From the NCBI RefSeq assembly GCF_947179165.1, contig NC_077238.1, forward strand, positions 44,343,793-44,407,792: 64,000 nt of DNA, in the 5' to 3' direction. Origin of the DNA: Solanum dulcamara (Eukaryota; Streptophyta; Magnoliopsida; Solanales; Solanaceae). A model generated the notes under the pieces. It was given only the letters and a program-made list of their open reading frames with translations. It did no database searches and was not told where the DNA came from. How positions within the stretch are numbered: position 1 is the stretch's first letter; each line of letters starts with the position of its first letter. Positions 42,302-55,485 of this stretch are shown here, one piece after another. Both the position numbers and the translations under genes were made by a program.

Positions 42302-45300
42302 TGTAATGACCCTCCAGGTCATGTTCTTCATTCTCTGATCTTTTTAGGATTTAGAGCTTTCCTGCAGTGACCCCAAGTTATTTATGACTTGCTGACATTG
42401 ACAATTCAATCGCCTGGTTGTTAGTTTGGGTTTTCTGTCCGTTTTCCTATTTTGGAATATTTATAACTTGAAAAGTTGTCTTTGGTTATAACTTTAGGAA
42501 AATGACCTTAGAATGGAATTTTGACAGTTCCATCAACTTCAGAATGACCATATTAGGCTAGTAACATGATTGGCACGAGTACCGAGGCAATCAGTATGAG
42601 TTTAGGACCATTTGACGCTTTTGCCTTTAAAATTTAGCATATAGTTGACTTTAATCAACCTTCTTGGAAAATATGCTCGAATGAAAATTCTGATAGTATG
42701 GCTAGTTCTAGAATATCGAGTTTGGTCTAGAACGACCCTTCATAGAGGCTTTTGGTCTAATCCCGAGGCCCATTGTTGAATTTAGTATTAAATAGCCCTT
42801 GGGTGTGGGACCCACTTTTAGTCATAACAACCTCGTATAGAAATTTATACTGTGCCATTAAGTTTGGAACTTCAAATTTAGTGGGGTAGAATATCCACTT
42901 CGTGCGCACGGAATTCCAAATAATTTCTGAGCACCCCATCAAAATATTTGAACTTGAGAAATATCAGCTTTTTAGCTGATATCTGGTGTAAGTAGTTTTG
43001 ATCTCTGTGATCGCGGGCCCTTGGCCGCGTTTGCAGAGGTTCTAAAATTTTCTCTCTATGTTTTTGGAGGAGAGAGCTTTGCCTCTACGTTCGCGGGCCA
43101 TTAGCCGCGTTCGTAGAGCACTGTTGCCGTGTTTGCGAAGGCAGAGTCCTGGTCTTTTAATAAAAGACCAAGGACGATTTCAAGACTTCTTCCTCACCTT
43201 AAAATATAGATTTCTCCTTCATTATAAGCTCAAATTAGGTGATTCAAAGGTCTAAATTCCAGAGACTTTTGTGGAAAATCTAGCGGTGAGTCATAATCTT
43301 GAGGAGAAGCTTTGTGTGAGGTAAAATCTCATAATTAGCTATTGTTCTATTTTTTTTGGAGTGGGATTTTTTTGTATTTTTGGAGATAGTATCTTGATCA
43401 TATGTACTCCATTTTTAGTGATTTTAAGGCTATATTGTGGGAATTTTTACAAGGAATGTCATTGTATAATTATTTGGATTGAGAGGGTGTTTGTGAGAAA
43501 TAGCTGCCATTTTTCATCCTCTTTTAAATTATGGGAATTTGGTTTCCTGCTTGCCTTGTATCATTTTCCACCCTAAATTGTGTTATAATTTTGATACTTG
43601 ATTATGGGTGCTGTTTAGAACCTATTTTTGGGGTCAATTCCGAAATTTCAGACATGCGTCAACACATAGTTTGCTTTAGACCCTGATATTGGCCCATATT
43701 TGAATCCTCTAATTTTAGTATTAAAATGATCGGATTGATGATGTGATTAATATTTTGTTAGCGTGGCAACGATTGGTGGCGATTTGGAGAATGAGAGTTT
43801 TATTATGGTAGATGCGAAGCGCGCGTAGTTGGCTTCGAGGTAGGAAATGGTCTCTTTCTCTTGACTAAACTCTATTAGACATCGTGTAGTATATTTTATA
43901 TGTGAATTAGGTGCGTATTTACTGAGATTAGCACTCCCCTCATTTGATTCTATTTTTTTTCTGAGAGAGCTTTAGTCTAGAATAGTTCCATAATATCCTT
44001 AGATTAGGTTGTGGGCCTTGATTGTGGTGTTGACATAGCATTTATTATACTATTTAGGATCAATATTTATGACCTTAGTCTAGGTTTGAGCCTTAAGTGC
44101 TTTATCATGTGGTTGTTTCCCTCTTAGCTAGGCGTAGCTTTTGGTAGGGCTTATTATTGATAGGATACCTTTTATGCTAATGGTTGAGACCTCTAGGGCT
44201 CGTCTCTGTAGGTTTGGCTTAGCTGGGCTGGTTGGGAGCTGAGGTGGCTTATTTTTGGGTAAGGTGTCATACCTAGGGATATTTCTCCCCCTTTAGGATT
44301 TTCAATCCATACCTTGATTGTTTTTCTTTTTTTTTAGCGGTAGGCTTACGATTCCATCTTATCTATTACCTATTGAATGGGCCTGAGGCCATGCTTAAGG
44401 AGCGGTTGGATCCCAAGTTAGTCCTTTTCTTTCCGTGACAGTGTGGTTTAGTTTGATGTTACTATTTGTATTGTGTGGTTATTATTTGGATGTTGGTGAT
44501 GACATGCATGCATTGATTGAGCATAGTCACTCATTTTGTGGAACGATCCCGGTATTGAAATCTAAATTTTCACTAATACTTTTGAGAAGTCTTTCTCTCA
44601 TTTTCTACTTTTAAATTGGTTTTAATGAGAGTCGTACCACCTGAGATATTGGATACTGGTTCTGAGATCCATGAGGCATCAAGGACATGCTTCTTTTATA
44701 CTGATAGTTTTAGAGGTAGCGTGGATGCACTTAGTTTTTATTGATATTTTGGGTGGCATTTCCCTTATTTTCGTTGGCTACTTTTGTGATACCTTACCTT
44801 GTACTAGATTATCTAGTACGACATCGTCCTTTTTACATCGGCTTGGATACTCACTCTTCAGTACCACTATGAGGATACCGTTTGCCATGTAAGACCTGGT
44901 TCTAGCCCAGGCGGTTTATACAGACTTCCCGCATCCCTTATGGTTCCCTCTGGCCAGTGCACCATTGAACTAGATGAGGGAGTCGCATAGATCCCATCTG
45001 GTAGGCCAGAGGCCGGGGTGTGTCTATACACTTGTCATTTTTAATCTTTGAGAGCCACTGGTGATGTCACTGGTTTTTACTACAGACTTTTTATTCATTT
45101 GCATCACCTATCACCAGCATGCTTGTATTGTGTGGTCCCCTATTTTTATGAGGGCGGGGGTATGTTTGTCCTTGATTGTACCTTTTGGGGGTATGGGCAT
45201 TCAGTTGGTTATTGTCTGATTATACTTGTTCTTATCTCTAGTTGTACTTGTAGTTGGTACCTTTGGGTTGTTTTATAGTTGGTCTACGTGATATTTGAGT

Positions 45301-45640
45301 TTGATGGTGGTTGGTTCTTCCTATTAGGCTCAATCAAAATAGTTCGTAGGTGATTATGTTGTTAGAGTACCAGTTAGCACTGTATTTTCATTAGTAAAAC
45401 ACTATGACACCTTCTTCCTATTAATAGGTTGTGGGATTACGTTTCAGGTGCATTCTTGACTCTTTTCCTTTAACTAAGATCCCAGCCTTCTTGTCTTATT
45501 TCTTGTCCTTAATGTGATAATTCCTGATAAGTTACTTGTGCAATATTTACCTGATTATATGTTAATTATACTTGCTTTATCTGTGGAGCTCAGTCAGCCT
45601 ATGCCTATTGAGTACTATTCTCTTAGTACCCTCCTAGTCA
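42302..45640 (+). repeat. Element D LTR copy 1 (3' end missing)
   Basis: The copy starts TGTAATGACCCTCCAGGTCA, an older relative of the element A LTR start. Shared blocks with A include GTTCC..GGAATG steps (42510-42560), the inverted W-box (42644-42659) and the GGGACCCACTTTTAGT block. It contains the GC-rich minisatellite (43005-43145) and runs collinear with LTR copy 2 until about 45640, where it joins copy 2 directly. The last roughly 420 bp (present at 63082-63504) are missing. No coding sequence. Confidence 0.8.
43005..43145. repeat. GC-rich palindromic minisatellite, D LTR copy 1
   Basis: About two and a half units of GATCGCGGGCCCTTGGCCGC / TTCGCGGGCCATTAGCCGCG followed by TTCGTAGAGG-like sequence. 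Each unit contains a GGCC-N-GGCC or CGCGG..CCGCG hairpin. Confidence 0.75.
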
Positions 45641-45962
45641 TTTTCATTATTCTCCAATCTTTTCATTATTTAGAGCTTTCTTGCAACTACCCCAAGTCAT
45701 TTATGACTTGCTGGCACTGACAGTTCAGTCGTTTGGTAGTTAGTTTGGGTTTTATGTCTGTTTCCCTGTTCTGGAATGTTTATAACTTAAAAAGTTGACT
45801 TCGGTCATAACTTCAGGAAAACAACCTCTGAACGAAATTCTGATGGTTCCATCAGCTCCAGAATAACCAAAGTAGGCTAGTAGCATAGTCGGCATGAGTA
45901 CCGAGGCAATCAGTACATGTTTAGGACTATTTGGTGCTTTTGCCTTTAAAAGTTTGCCAATA

Positions 45963-45978
45963 GTTGACTTTGGTCAAC
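45963..45978. promoter_or_regulatory. Inverted W-box pair in D LTR copy 2
   Basis: GTTGACTTTGGTCAAC, identical to the site in element A at 18785-18800 although the surrounding LTRs are well diverged. Confidence 0.45.
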
Positions 45979-46322
45979 CTTCTTGGAAAACCCACTTGGA
46001 TGAAAATTCTGACAAAGCGGCTAGTTCTGAAATATCGAGTTTGGTCTAGAAAGACCCTTCGTTTGCTTTTGATCTAATCTGAGGCCCATTATGGAAATTG
46101 GCTCAAAATGGCCCTTGAGTGTAGAATCTACTTTCAGTTGTAATGACCTCGTATAAAAATTTTGACTGCTATATTGAGTTCGGAATATCGAATTTAGGGG
46201 GTAGTATATCTCATTTGCGCTCACGGGATTGCAAATGAATTTAGAACAACCTATCAAAATATTTAAACTTGAGAAATATCAAATGTTTAGCTGATATCTG
46301 ATGAAAGGAGTTTTGTTCTCCC

Positions 46323-46560
46323 TGATCGTGGACACTAGGCTCTTTCGCTGAGGTCCTAGAAGTTTCTCCCTGTGATCGTGGAGCCTTGGCCGTGTTCGTG
46401 GAGGCTTAAGCCTTTAGCTCTGCATTCGCGGGGACTTGGCCGCTTTTGCGGAGGTGTAAGAGATTTGCCTCCACATTCACAGGCCTCTGGCCACTTTCAC
46501 GAAGGCCAAGCTACTTGGCCTCCATGTTTGCGGAGCACTATTGCCGCGTTTGCGAAGGCA
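46323..46560. repeat. GC-rich palindromic minisatellite, D LTR copy 2
   Basis: Five units of about 50 bp (starts near 46324, 46373, 46424, 46475 and 46527) carry TTCGCGGxxxxTTGGCCGC followed by TTTGCGGAGG. Copy 1 has only about two and a half. Confidence 0.8.
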
Positions 46561-47933
46561 AAGTCCTGGTCTTTTAATAAAAGACCAAGGACAATTACAA
46601 CACTTCTTCCTCACCTTCAAAATAGATTTCTCCTTCATCACAAGCTCAAATTAGGTGATTCAAATGTCTAAATTCAAGAGAATTTTGTGGGAATTCCAGC
46701 GGTGAGATCAGAATCTTGAGGAGAAGCTTTGTGTGAGGTAGAATCTCGTAATTATCTATTGTCCTAGTTATTTTTGGAGTTGGATTATGTTGAATTTGTG
46801 GAGATTGTTTCTTGATCATATGTACTCCAATTTTAGTGATTTTTGAGGCTAAATTGTGGTGTTTTTCACAAGGAACATCATGGTATAATTTGTTTGGATT
46901 GAGAGGATGTCGTTTATGCGAAATAGCTGCATAAATAAGGTGCCATTTTTATCCTCTTTAGCTTAAATTATGGGAATTTTGTTGCATGCTCATCTTGCAT
47001 TTTTTTCCACCCTAATTGTGTTATAATTTTGACACTTGAGTATGGGGTGCTATTTAGAACCTATTTTGGGGTGAATTCTGGAATTCCCAATGTGGGTCCC
47101 ACGTTGTCCACTTTAGACCCAAAATTGGCCCATATCCAAATTCGATAATTTTAGTATCAAAATGATCGCATTGACAATATGATTAATATTTTGTTAGTGT
47201 GGCGGCGATTGGAGGCAATTCAAAGGCGGAGAGCTTCATTATGGTGGATATAGAGCGCACATGGTTGGTTTCGAAGTAGGCTACAATCTCCTTCTTTTGA
47301 CTGAAATCAATTAGATATCGTGTAGTATATTTTACATGTGACTTAGGTTAGTATTTGCCGATATTAGCATTCCCCTCATCTGATTCTATTTTCTTGTTCC
47401 CGCATGAGCTTTAGACTAGAATAGTCCTGTAATATCCTTAGATTAGGTTGTGGGCCTTTGTTGTGTTGTTGACTTAGCATTTATTATCCTATTTAGGATC
47501 AATATTGATGGCCTTAGGCTAGGTTTGGGACTTAGGCGCTTTATCATGTGGTTGTTACCCTCTTATCTAGGTGTAGCTTTTGCTAGGGATTATTTTGGAT
47601 AGGATACCCTTTGCTAGGGCTTATTTTGGATAGGATACCCTTTTATGCATGTGCTTGATATCTTTAGGGATCTTCGTAGCCGTAGGTTTGTCTTAGCTCT
47701 GGTTGGGAGTTGAGGTGGATTATTTTGGGGTAAGGCATCGTACCTAAGGATATTTCTCCCCCTTTATGATTTCAGGCCATGCCTTGATTGTTTCACTTTT
47801 ATTTAGCGGTAGGCTTATGACGCAATCTTATCTATTACCTATTGATTGGGCCCAAGGCCATGCTCGAGGAGTAATTGGATCTCAGGTTAGTCCTTTTTTT
47901 CCCCTGACAGTGTAGTTTAATTCGATGTTATTG

Positions 47934-50270
47934 TGTAACACCTCTTAAAAACATTGTATATGATGTTCCAATTCTCGATGAAAATGATATCGTTTTTGGA
48001 TTTTGGGCATAACTTCTAATAGGATGGTCCAAATTAGGTGATTCAAATTTCTAAATAACCCAAACATCATTACCTACAACTTTTGTGAAGACCATATTTT
48101 ATGTTTTAGAGGTTAAGTAGGTCAAATAAATTAATTATTGCAAGACTTAGTGCTATGATGAAATAGAGTGTTTGTAGAAGAAAAATCATATCTCATTGTA
48201 GATTACCCCAAACCGGTTTATTCTTGAACGAAATGAAATTAGACTTCTAGAGAAATAATTCATATGAAGATACCAAATCCTAATGAGGAAGTTATTTTTT
48301 CAAACGCAGCTCTGAAAAAAGATATTTCATTAAAAAAAGGTTCATCTCACCAACCATGGAAAGATCTAGATCCATTTGACATCACCCATGATATCAATAG
48401 TCCTCCATTTTATATCGCCCATGATATCACAATCTTCCATTAATTTTTTAGATTTTTCTTTATAATTATTTTAATTATTGTTAGGTCCCTCCTTCACACT
48501 TATAAATACCCACCTTATTTCATCATTTTGTTCCTGAAGTTTTCTCAAGCAACTCTTTTCTCTATACACTCCTTTTTTCATTATCAAAATATATTTTTAG
48601 TTCTTAGTAGTGTAGAAATACTATTTTGGTAATTCATATACTCTGGGTAGTAAACAAAATACTCCGGTGAGGAGAAAATGCTAGAATTCAATAGTGTTTA
48701 TTAAGTCCTTCGATTCTGAGTAACGCTTCGGATTACAAATATGTAAGGCTTCAATGAGAGTATTCCTTCCACTCTCATGCCTAAAGTACTTTGATTATAT
48801 GATACATTATATTTATTTTCTTTAAGCTTTACTCTAAGTTATGTGGGTGTTTATCCATGGGTTCTTCCACCCATGTAGTCCAAAACTCTTTCAACTAAAT
48901 CTCTTGATTTCAAGTAATATTTTCTTGTGGGCAATTCTTATTTTTACTTAATAGCATGAATCATGATTAAACTAATGATTATTGGTCTATTTTGATGGAA
49001 AATGATTTCATATGTATGAATTGATGGTTTGCAAGTATTTTCTCTCTTTAGTTCTTTAAAGGTTCTTGAAATTCATGGTGGGTTGTTTAAAACATGATTT
49101 TTACTTGATGGATTTCAAAGTATTTATGTATAATTTCATTTACAATTATGTTTGAAAGTTGAAGTGATTTGAACCCACCTAGTTTTACTATATTTTTAAT
49201 GAAGTTTGACTTGAAAGCTTTGACTCTAAATGAAAATTTATGAAAGCAATGTCTATAATCAAAAGAGAGTCTTATGAAATAAAAAAATGATGAAATGATA
49301 TGAATGATGGATTCTTTATGCAATAAGGATAATCCTTGCATATTTGAATAACCAAATGTTTTAATGAGATATTCCACCGAATATGATGTTTTAAATTCTC
49401 AAGCTATATGCTATGAATATTTTGAAGTATTAAACTATTCCGTGGGATTGAGTTGGCACCGAACGGAGAATTGAGGTGGGATTCGGTAAGGGAATCCTAG
49501 TTGCAACCCTTTGTCTCATTAACTATGTGTCAACATAGGAGCCCTTGTAGGCTTAGGCTAATGGATCCATGAAAGCCCTTAAAGTTAAAGTTAAAGAAAT
49601 GAATGAAGTTGACGGAGTTCTACCCCGCATGTAGTCTCCCCAGTCAATGTAGGGGGTTATGTTGGATTCTATTTAATAGTTCGCATGGTCTTAAATGTCG
49701 GTTATGGTCATTTTCCCACAAAATCAATGTTTTAAAGGATATCTATATGATTGATTATGCATGCATTGCATTATATTTTATATTACATAAATGTTTTAAT
49801 CTTTCCTCAATGTTCATGCATGCTTCCATATTTAGTACATTCAAAGTATTAATGCATACTCTTTTGCCTATATGATATCAGCATATAGGGACCGGTGCTC
49901 CTCCTCCTTCTCTTCCACGTGGCTAGTAGAGATTTTCCTTTGAAAACTACTTTTGGTGAGTTCCCATGTTCTGGAACAATACTCATTTATCTTTCTAGCT
50001 TATGATATGTTGAGATCTTTAGACACTTACTATGACATTTCTTTCTATTATGATTGAGGGTGAGCTAGGGACTTGTCGTAGCCCCGTTAAATCTAAAAGT
50101 TAGAGGTATTGTTGGACATATGTAAGTTGAAGATTTATTATTATGACTTCTGCTTGTTTATTTATTATCATTACCTATGAAAGGCTAAAAGAATGCTAAG
50201 AGGCTTGTTTAGGTACTTTTGGGTTCCTCATTCACCATGTCATGTTTAGACCCTAGGTTGGGTCATGACA
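47934..50270 (+). mobile_element. Element E: solo LTR of the B family
   Basis: E starts TGTAACACCTC and ends GGGTCATGACA, 2337 bp, and aligns along its whole length with the LTRs of element B (60241-62600). The flanks TATTG (47929-47933) and TACTA (50271-50275) are a decayed 5-bp duplication; copy 1 of the D LTR has TACTA at the same place. It has no internal region. A TATA box is intact at 48501-48508. Confidence 0.85.
48501..48508 (+). promoter_or_regulatory. Putative TATA box of solo LTR E
   Basis: TATAAATA followed by CCCACC; the same box is intact in the B 3' LTR (60808-60815) but reads TATAACAA in the B 5' LTR (about 51599). Confidence 0.5.
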
Positions 50271-51032
50271 TACTATTTGTATTGTGTGGTTCTTGTTTCA
50301 ATGCAGGTTATGACATGCTTGTATTGATTGAGTGTATTCACTCATTTTGTGATACGATCCCGGTATTGACATCAGAATTTTCACTACTATTTTTGAGAAA
50401 TCATTCTCTCATTTTCTAATTTTAAACTAGTTTTAAAGAGAGTCGTACCACCTAGGATATTGGATACTGGTTTTGAGATCTATGAGGCATTATGGATGTT
50501 CTCCTTTTATACAGAAAATTTTAGAGGCATCTAGGAAATGCTCAGCTTTTTTATTGATATCAAGCGTGGCGTCGCCCTTTTATATGTTGGATTCATCCAA
50601 GATGCCTTAGCCTGTACTTGATTATCCAATGCGGCATCACCCTTTCTACATCGGCTTAGATGCTTACACTCCAGTACCATTACGGGGATACTATTTATCT
50701 ATGTAAAACCTGGTTTGGGCATAGACAGTGTATATGGATTCCCACCTGGATAGTGCACAACTAAACTTGATGAGGGAATCACATGATTCCCACCTGAGAG
50801 GCCAGGGTCTGGGGTGGATCTATACACTTGTTGTTGTTGATCTCTAAGAGCCATCGATGATGTAACTATTTTTTACTAGTGCATTAATTAGCATCGCCTA
50901 TCACCAGCATACTTGTATGGTGTGGTCCCATAGTTTTATGGGGGTAGGGGGTATGTTTGTCCTTGGTTGTACCTTCCAGGGATAGGGGCATCCGATCGGT
51001 TATTTTCTGAAAATACTTGTTCTTATCTTTGT
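50271..51032 (+). repeat. Element D LTR copy 2, second segment
   Basis: Collinear with 44457-45237 of copy 1, lying between solo LTR E and element B. No coding content. The last five bases, CTTTG (51028-51032), are the left target duplication of B. Confidence 0.8.
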
Positions 51033-52120
51033 ATAACACCTCCTAAAAACATTGTTAATGGTGTTCCAATTCTCGACGAAAATGATATTACTTTTGTATT
51101 TTGGGCATAGCTTTTTATAGGATACTTCTAAGTTAGGTGATTCGAATTTGTGAAAAATCCCAACATCATTACCTACAACTTTTGTGAGACCATATCTTAA
51201 GAATCAGAGGCTAAGTATGTTAAATAAATTACTCTTTGCAAAATCTGGTGCTTTGACAAAATAGAGTGTTTATAGAAAACAAAAACGTATCTCACTATAG
51301 TTTGATACCATTCAGTCAATTCTTAAATGACATAAAAGGAGACTTCTAGAGCTACAATTCATATGAGACGCCAAAACCTAATTAGGAAGTTATCTTGTTC
51401 AAACGTAGCTCCGAGAAAAGGTATTCCATAAAAAAAGATTCATCTCACCTACCATAAATGATCTAGATCCATTCGACATAATCCATGACATCAATAGTCC
51501 TCTATTTGACATCACCCATGACATCATAATCCTCTATTAAATTTTCAGATTGTTCTTTACAATTATTTTAAATATTGTTAGGTCCCTTCTTCACACCTAT
51601 AACAACCCACCTTATTTCATCATTTTGTTCATCAAGCTTTCTCAAGAAACTCTTCTCTCAATACACTTCTTTACTCAATCTCAAAATATAGTTTTAGTTC
51701 TTAGTAGTATATAAATACTATTCCAGCAATTCATATACTCCGGGTAGTATAGAAAACACTCTGTCAAGGAAAAAAGGCTAGGATTCAAGGGTGTTCATTA
51801 ATTCTTTTGATTCTGAGTGAAGCTTCGGATTTCAGGTATCTAAGGCTTCAATGAGAGTATTTCTTCCACTGTCATGCCTAAAGTATTTTGATTATATGAT
51901 AAATTATATTTTTTTACCCAATTCTCTTCAAGTTTTAATCTAAGGTATGTGGATGTTTATCCGTGGGTTCTTCCACCTATGTAGTTTAAAACGCTTTCAA
52001 CTAAATCTATTGATTTCAAGTAATATTTTATTATAGGTAATTCTTATTTCTACTTAATAGCATGAATTATGATTATTGGTCTATTTTGATGCAAAATGAT
52101 TTCATATGTATGAATTGATG

Positions 52121-54010
52121 ATTTTTTTTTGAACGAAAGCCACCAAAACAAATTTGGCAGTGATTTATTAGAATAAAAGATCCATACAAACTATTCTCAG
52201 AAGATAAAGAAAAGCAGAAAATTAAAGTGATGATCTACAGCCAAACTACCAAGTACCAAGTTGAATTATCTGCTGCGACCTCCAGCCTTACCTTAATACC
52301 ATTTCGGACACCAACAAGCTCTCACCAGGTGCTATGGTTCAAAGTTAAAAAAATAATAATTCAGGCTTGAAAGTTGTAGTAGAAATTCTCTATGTTCACT
52401 CAGTTGTAGCTGTCGTTATGTTGAAGATTTGTCGTCGAATCAGCTTCGAAGTTCTTATTTTTCTCCTGAATTGTTGTGATGCCTAACTATTTGCTGCAGC
52501 TCTCCTGGTAGTTGTTAATCTCCGGGTATGTGGTGATCTTTAGCTTGCCTAATCCTCAGATATGGTATTTGGAACTTTTCTGTGTTTAGCATCTTCCTTG
52601 CTGTCACAGGAAGTGAACAAAAATTATCAAAGTGATGGTTACCTGCAAAATCAAGAGCATAGTTTGTTAAGAAATCAGCCAACCCATTTCCTTCTCTCAA
52701 GACATGTTCTACCCTCACTTCCTTATCCCTCCTCAGTCTGGAGATATCATTTGTGATCATTGATATGCTCCATGGAGTCTCCCACTGTCCAGTCAAAATC
52801 ATTTTCATTGTCATTGAGTCTGTTTCCAATACCACTGGTAGTAGTCTGTGTGTACCACAGTGCTGAAGTCCCTCATGTAATGCCCTCGCTTCTGCTATCA
52901 AATTTGATCCATCTGGTATCCTTCTTGCTGCTGCATACTGAAGGTCTCCTACTGCATTTCTAATACAAAATGCAATTGAGCTTGGTCCAGGGTTTCCCCT
53001 AGAAGCTCCATCAGAATTACATTTGTACCATCCCTGTTTAGGAAACTCCCATTTCACTATTCTAGTTACAAGTTTTGGCCTGTATGTTTCAAATTTTTGC
53101 AGTATTTGAGGTATGCATCTTGGTAAGTTTTCCTGCCCTTTGTAGCTCATTCGAGTCAATTGATATGTAATCATGTTTATCTCATAAATTACTTTATTGA
53201 TGGACATCTTCCCTCCATGTAGCACTGTGTTCCTCCATTTCCATATCTGCCACATTGTGACCATTGGGATAGCTTTAAAGCTATTTCTTAACTTTGATGG
53301 AAACTCTAAATTCCACCATAGTTGAACTAGTTGCCTGAATTGCTGAAACGGTGCTGTGATGCCAACAACCGCTTTAAGATACTTCCATACTACTGTAGCA
53401 AATTTTCCTGTAACAAACAAGTGTTCCACTGATTCATGTTGTGGGGGATCACAGCAGTAGCATGTTGTCTCAGTTTCTATCCCTAAGATTCTTAATATGT
53501 CTCCAAGTGGAATTTTGTTTTTCCACAATCTCCAGAAAAAGAAGGATATCTTAAAAGGGACCCCTGATATCCATATATTGTTGTAAACATCTGACCTGCC
53601 TACTTTGCTCCTCAGTAATTCCCATGCTGTGCCTACTGTAAACTTGCCTGATGCTGTCATCATCCATCTTGGTATATCCCATTCTTCTTTTTGTTCATGA
53701 AAGTGTAAGTCTTCTTGGATATTTGCTACAATATCCCCAGGGAGCAGCTGCTATAGTTTTGGTAAGTTCCAACCTTGATGCATCATTATTTCTTTTACTT
53801 CTTGAACACCTTCATCTATTTGGAAATCTTCTGGTATGATGTGATATAGAGCTCCAAGTTTTGTCCAGTTGTCAAACCATAAATTTGCAGTTCCACTCCT
53901 TGGTTCCCACCATATTTCTTTCTCAATCTTATCTCTTGCCTCTATCATAGTTTTCCATACTTGAGATCCTCCCTTTCACTACACTGTCTGAGGATTGTGC
54001 CTTTTACAGT
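52121..54010 (-). mobile_element. 5'-truncated LINE (plant L1-type)
   Basis: This non-LTR retrotransposon fragment lies on the minus strand. It ends (plus-strand left side) in a run of nine T, the poly-A tail, and contains the C-terminal part of ORF2. The flanking LTR resumes at about 54011 (TTGCAAGTAATTTC). No target-site duplication could be recognised; TGCAAGTA is shared by the LINE 5' end and the LTR, suggesting a microhomology-assisted 5' junction. Everything 5' of the ORF2 C-terminus, including the endonuclease and RT catalytic core, is absent. Confidence 0.88.
52515..53990 (-). pseudogene. LINE ORF2 C-terminal part: zinc-binding RT domain and RNase H
   Basis: ORF2 of plant L1 elements carries endonuclease, RT and often RNase H. 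Here only the end remains. GGSQVWKTMIEARDKIEKEI and WWEPRSGTANLWFDNWTKLG lead, after one in-frame TAG (53753-53751), into a clean 382-codon frame. That frame has a zf-RVT module (WISGVPFKISFFFWRLWKNK, CYCCDPPQHESVEHLF) and an RNase H (CNSDGASRGNPGPSSIAFCI, LIAEARALHEGLQHC, LETDSMTMKM, EGNGLADFLTNYAL), with the D-E-D-D residues present. Two further stops lie upstream of GGSQVW. The RNase H looks fresher than the host element B. It belongs to the LINE, not to B. Confidence 0.88.
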
Positions 54011-55278
54011 ACTTGCAAGTAATTTCTTCATTTATCTCTTTAAAGGTTCTTGAAATTCATGGTGGGTTATTTAAAGCATAATTTTTAATTAGTGGATTTC
54101 AAAATGTTTATGCATAATTTCATTTACATACATGTTTGAAAGTTGAACTAATTTAAACCCACCTAGTTTTACTATATTTTCAATGAAGTTTGACTTGAAA
54201 GCGACTCCAAACAAATATTTATAAAAGCAAGGAATGATAAAATGCTTTGAATGATGGATTCTTTATGCTATAAGGACAATTCTTGCATATTTGAATCACT
54301 AAAGGTTTTAATAAGCTATTCCATCGATTGTGATTTTTTGAATTCTCAAGTTATATGCCATGACTATTTTGAAGTATTAAACCATTCCATAGAATTGACT
54401 TAGCACCGAATGGGGAATTAAGGTGGAATTCGGTAAGGGAGTTTTAGTAAAAACACCTTGTCTCATTAACTATGTGCCAACATAGGAGCCTTTGTAGGCT
54501 TAGGCTAATGGATCCATGAAATCCCTTAAAGTTAAAGTTAAAGAATGAATGTAATGTTGACGGATTTCTACCCTAGGCAAGTAGATTCCCTGGCCAACGT
54601 AGGGGGTTATGTTGGATTCCATGCAACAGCTCACAGGGTCTTAATGTCAATTATAGTCAACTTCCCACAAATGAATGTTTCAAATTTTATTTACATGATT
54701 ACTCATGTATGTATATGTCTACGTATGTATTATTTAAATGATATCTACTTAATTACTTATGCATGCATTCATTTATGTGTTGTATCTTATAAATGTCCTA
54801 AATGTTTTACTTTTTAATGCATGACTACATACTTATTACATTCAAATTACTAACATATACTCTTTTGCCAACATGATATCACCATGTAGGGACAAGTATT
54901 CCTCCTTGTTATCCTCGACGTGGCTAGTTGAGATTTCATTTGAAGGCTGTTTTTTGTGAGTTTCTATATTCTGGAAATAATACTCCTTTATCTTTGTAGC
55001 TTATGATATGTTAAGATATTTAGACACTTACTATGGAATTTCTTTCTATTATGATTAAGGGTGAGTTAGGGATTTGTCTTAGCCCCGTTAAATCTAAAAA
55101 CTAGAGGTATTGTTGGACATACATAAGTTAAAGATTTACTATTATGATTTTCACTTGTTTATTTATTATCATTACCTATGGAAGGCTAAAATAAATGATA
55201 AGAGGCTTGTTTGAGGTACTTTTGGGTTCCTCATTCGCCATGTCATATCTAGACCCTAGGTTTGGATTGTGACAAACT

Positions 55279-55290
55279 TAGTATCAAAGC
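55279..55290 (+). other. Primer binding site of element B (decayed)
   Basis: TAGTATCAAAGC matches the iMet PBS TGGTATCAGAGC at 10 of 12 positions, four bases after the LTR end. Both differences are G-to-A. Confidence 0.8.
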
Positions 55291-55485
55291 CTGACATTTT
55301 GAATAGTCCTTGGAGTCCAACATACCGCGTCAAATAGGATCTTGTTCATGGTTATGTAGCACTCCATAACTATGTATAGGAGACTATGAGACGTTTAGAA
55401 AAGTTTTCACATTTTTCAAATTCATGTCGTGCCTTAGAGTGTCCTAAGCTTTTCTTTAACTAATGAACCATTTTGTGATCTCTAG

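Larger units (their letters stand above)
45641..47933 (+). repeat. Element D LTR copy 2, first segment
   Basis: This segment is homologous to 42325-44455 of copy 1, lacking the first 25 bp or so. It includes the intact inverted W-box (45963-45978), an expanded minisatellite (46323-46560) and a roughly 37-bp tandem duplication (about 47575-47645, GGATAGGATACCCTTT blocks). It is interrupted at 47933 by solo LTR E. Confidence 0.8.
51033..55274 (+). repeat. Element B 5' LTR (split by LINE)
   Basis: Collinear with 60241-62600 once the LINE at about 52121-54010 is removed, ending GGATTGTGACA at 55274. The TATA box is degraded (TATAACAA). It retains a block of about 100 bp (54420-54520) that the 3' LTR has lost. 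Confidence 0.85.
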
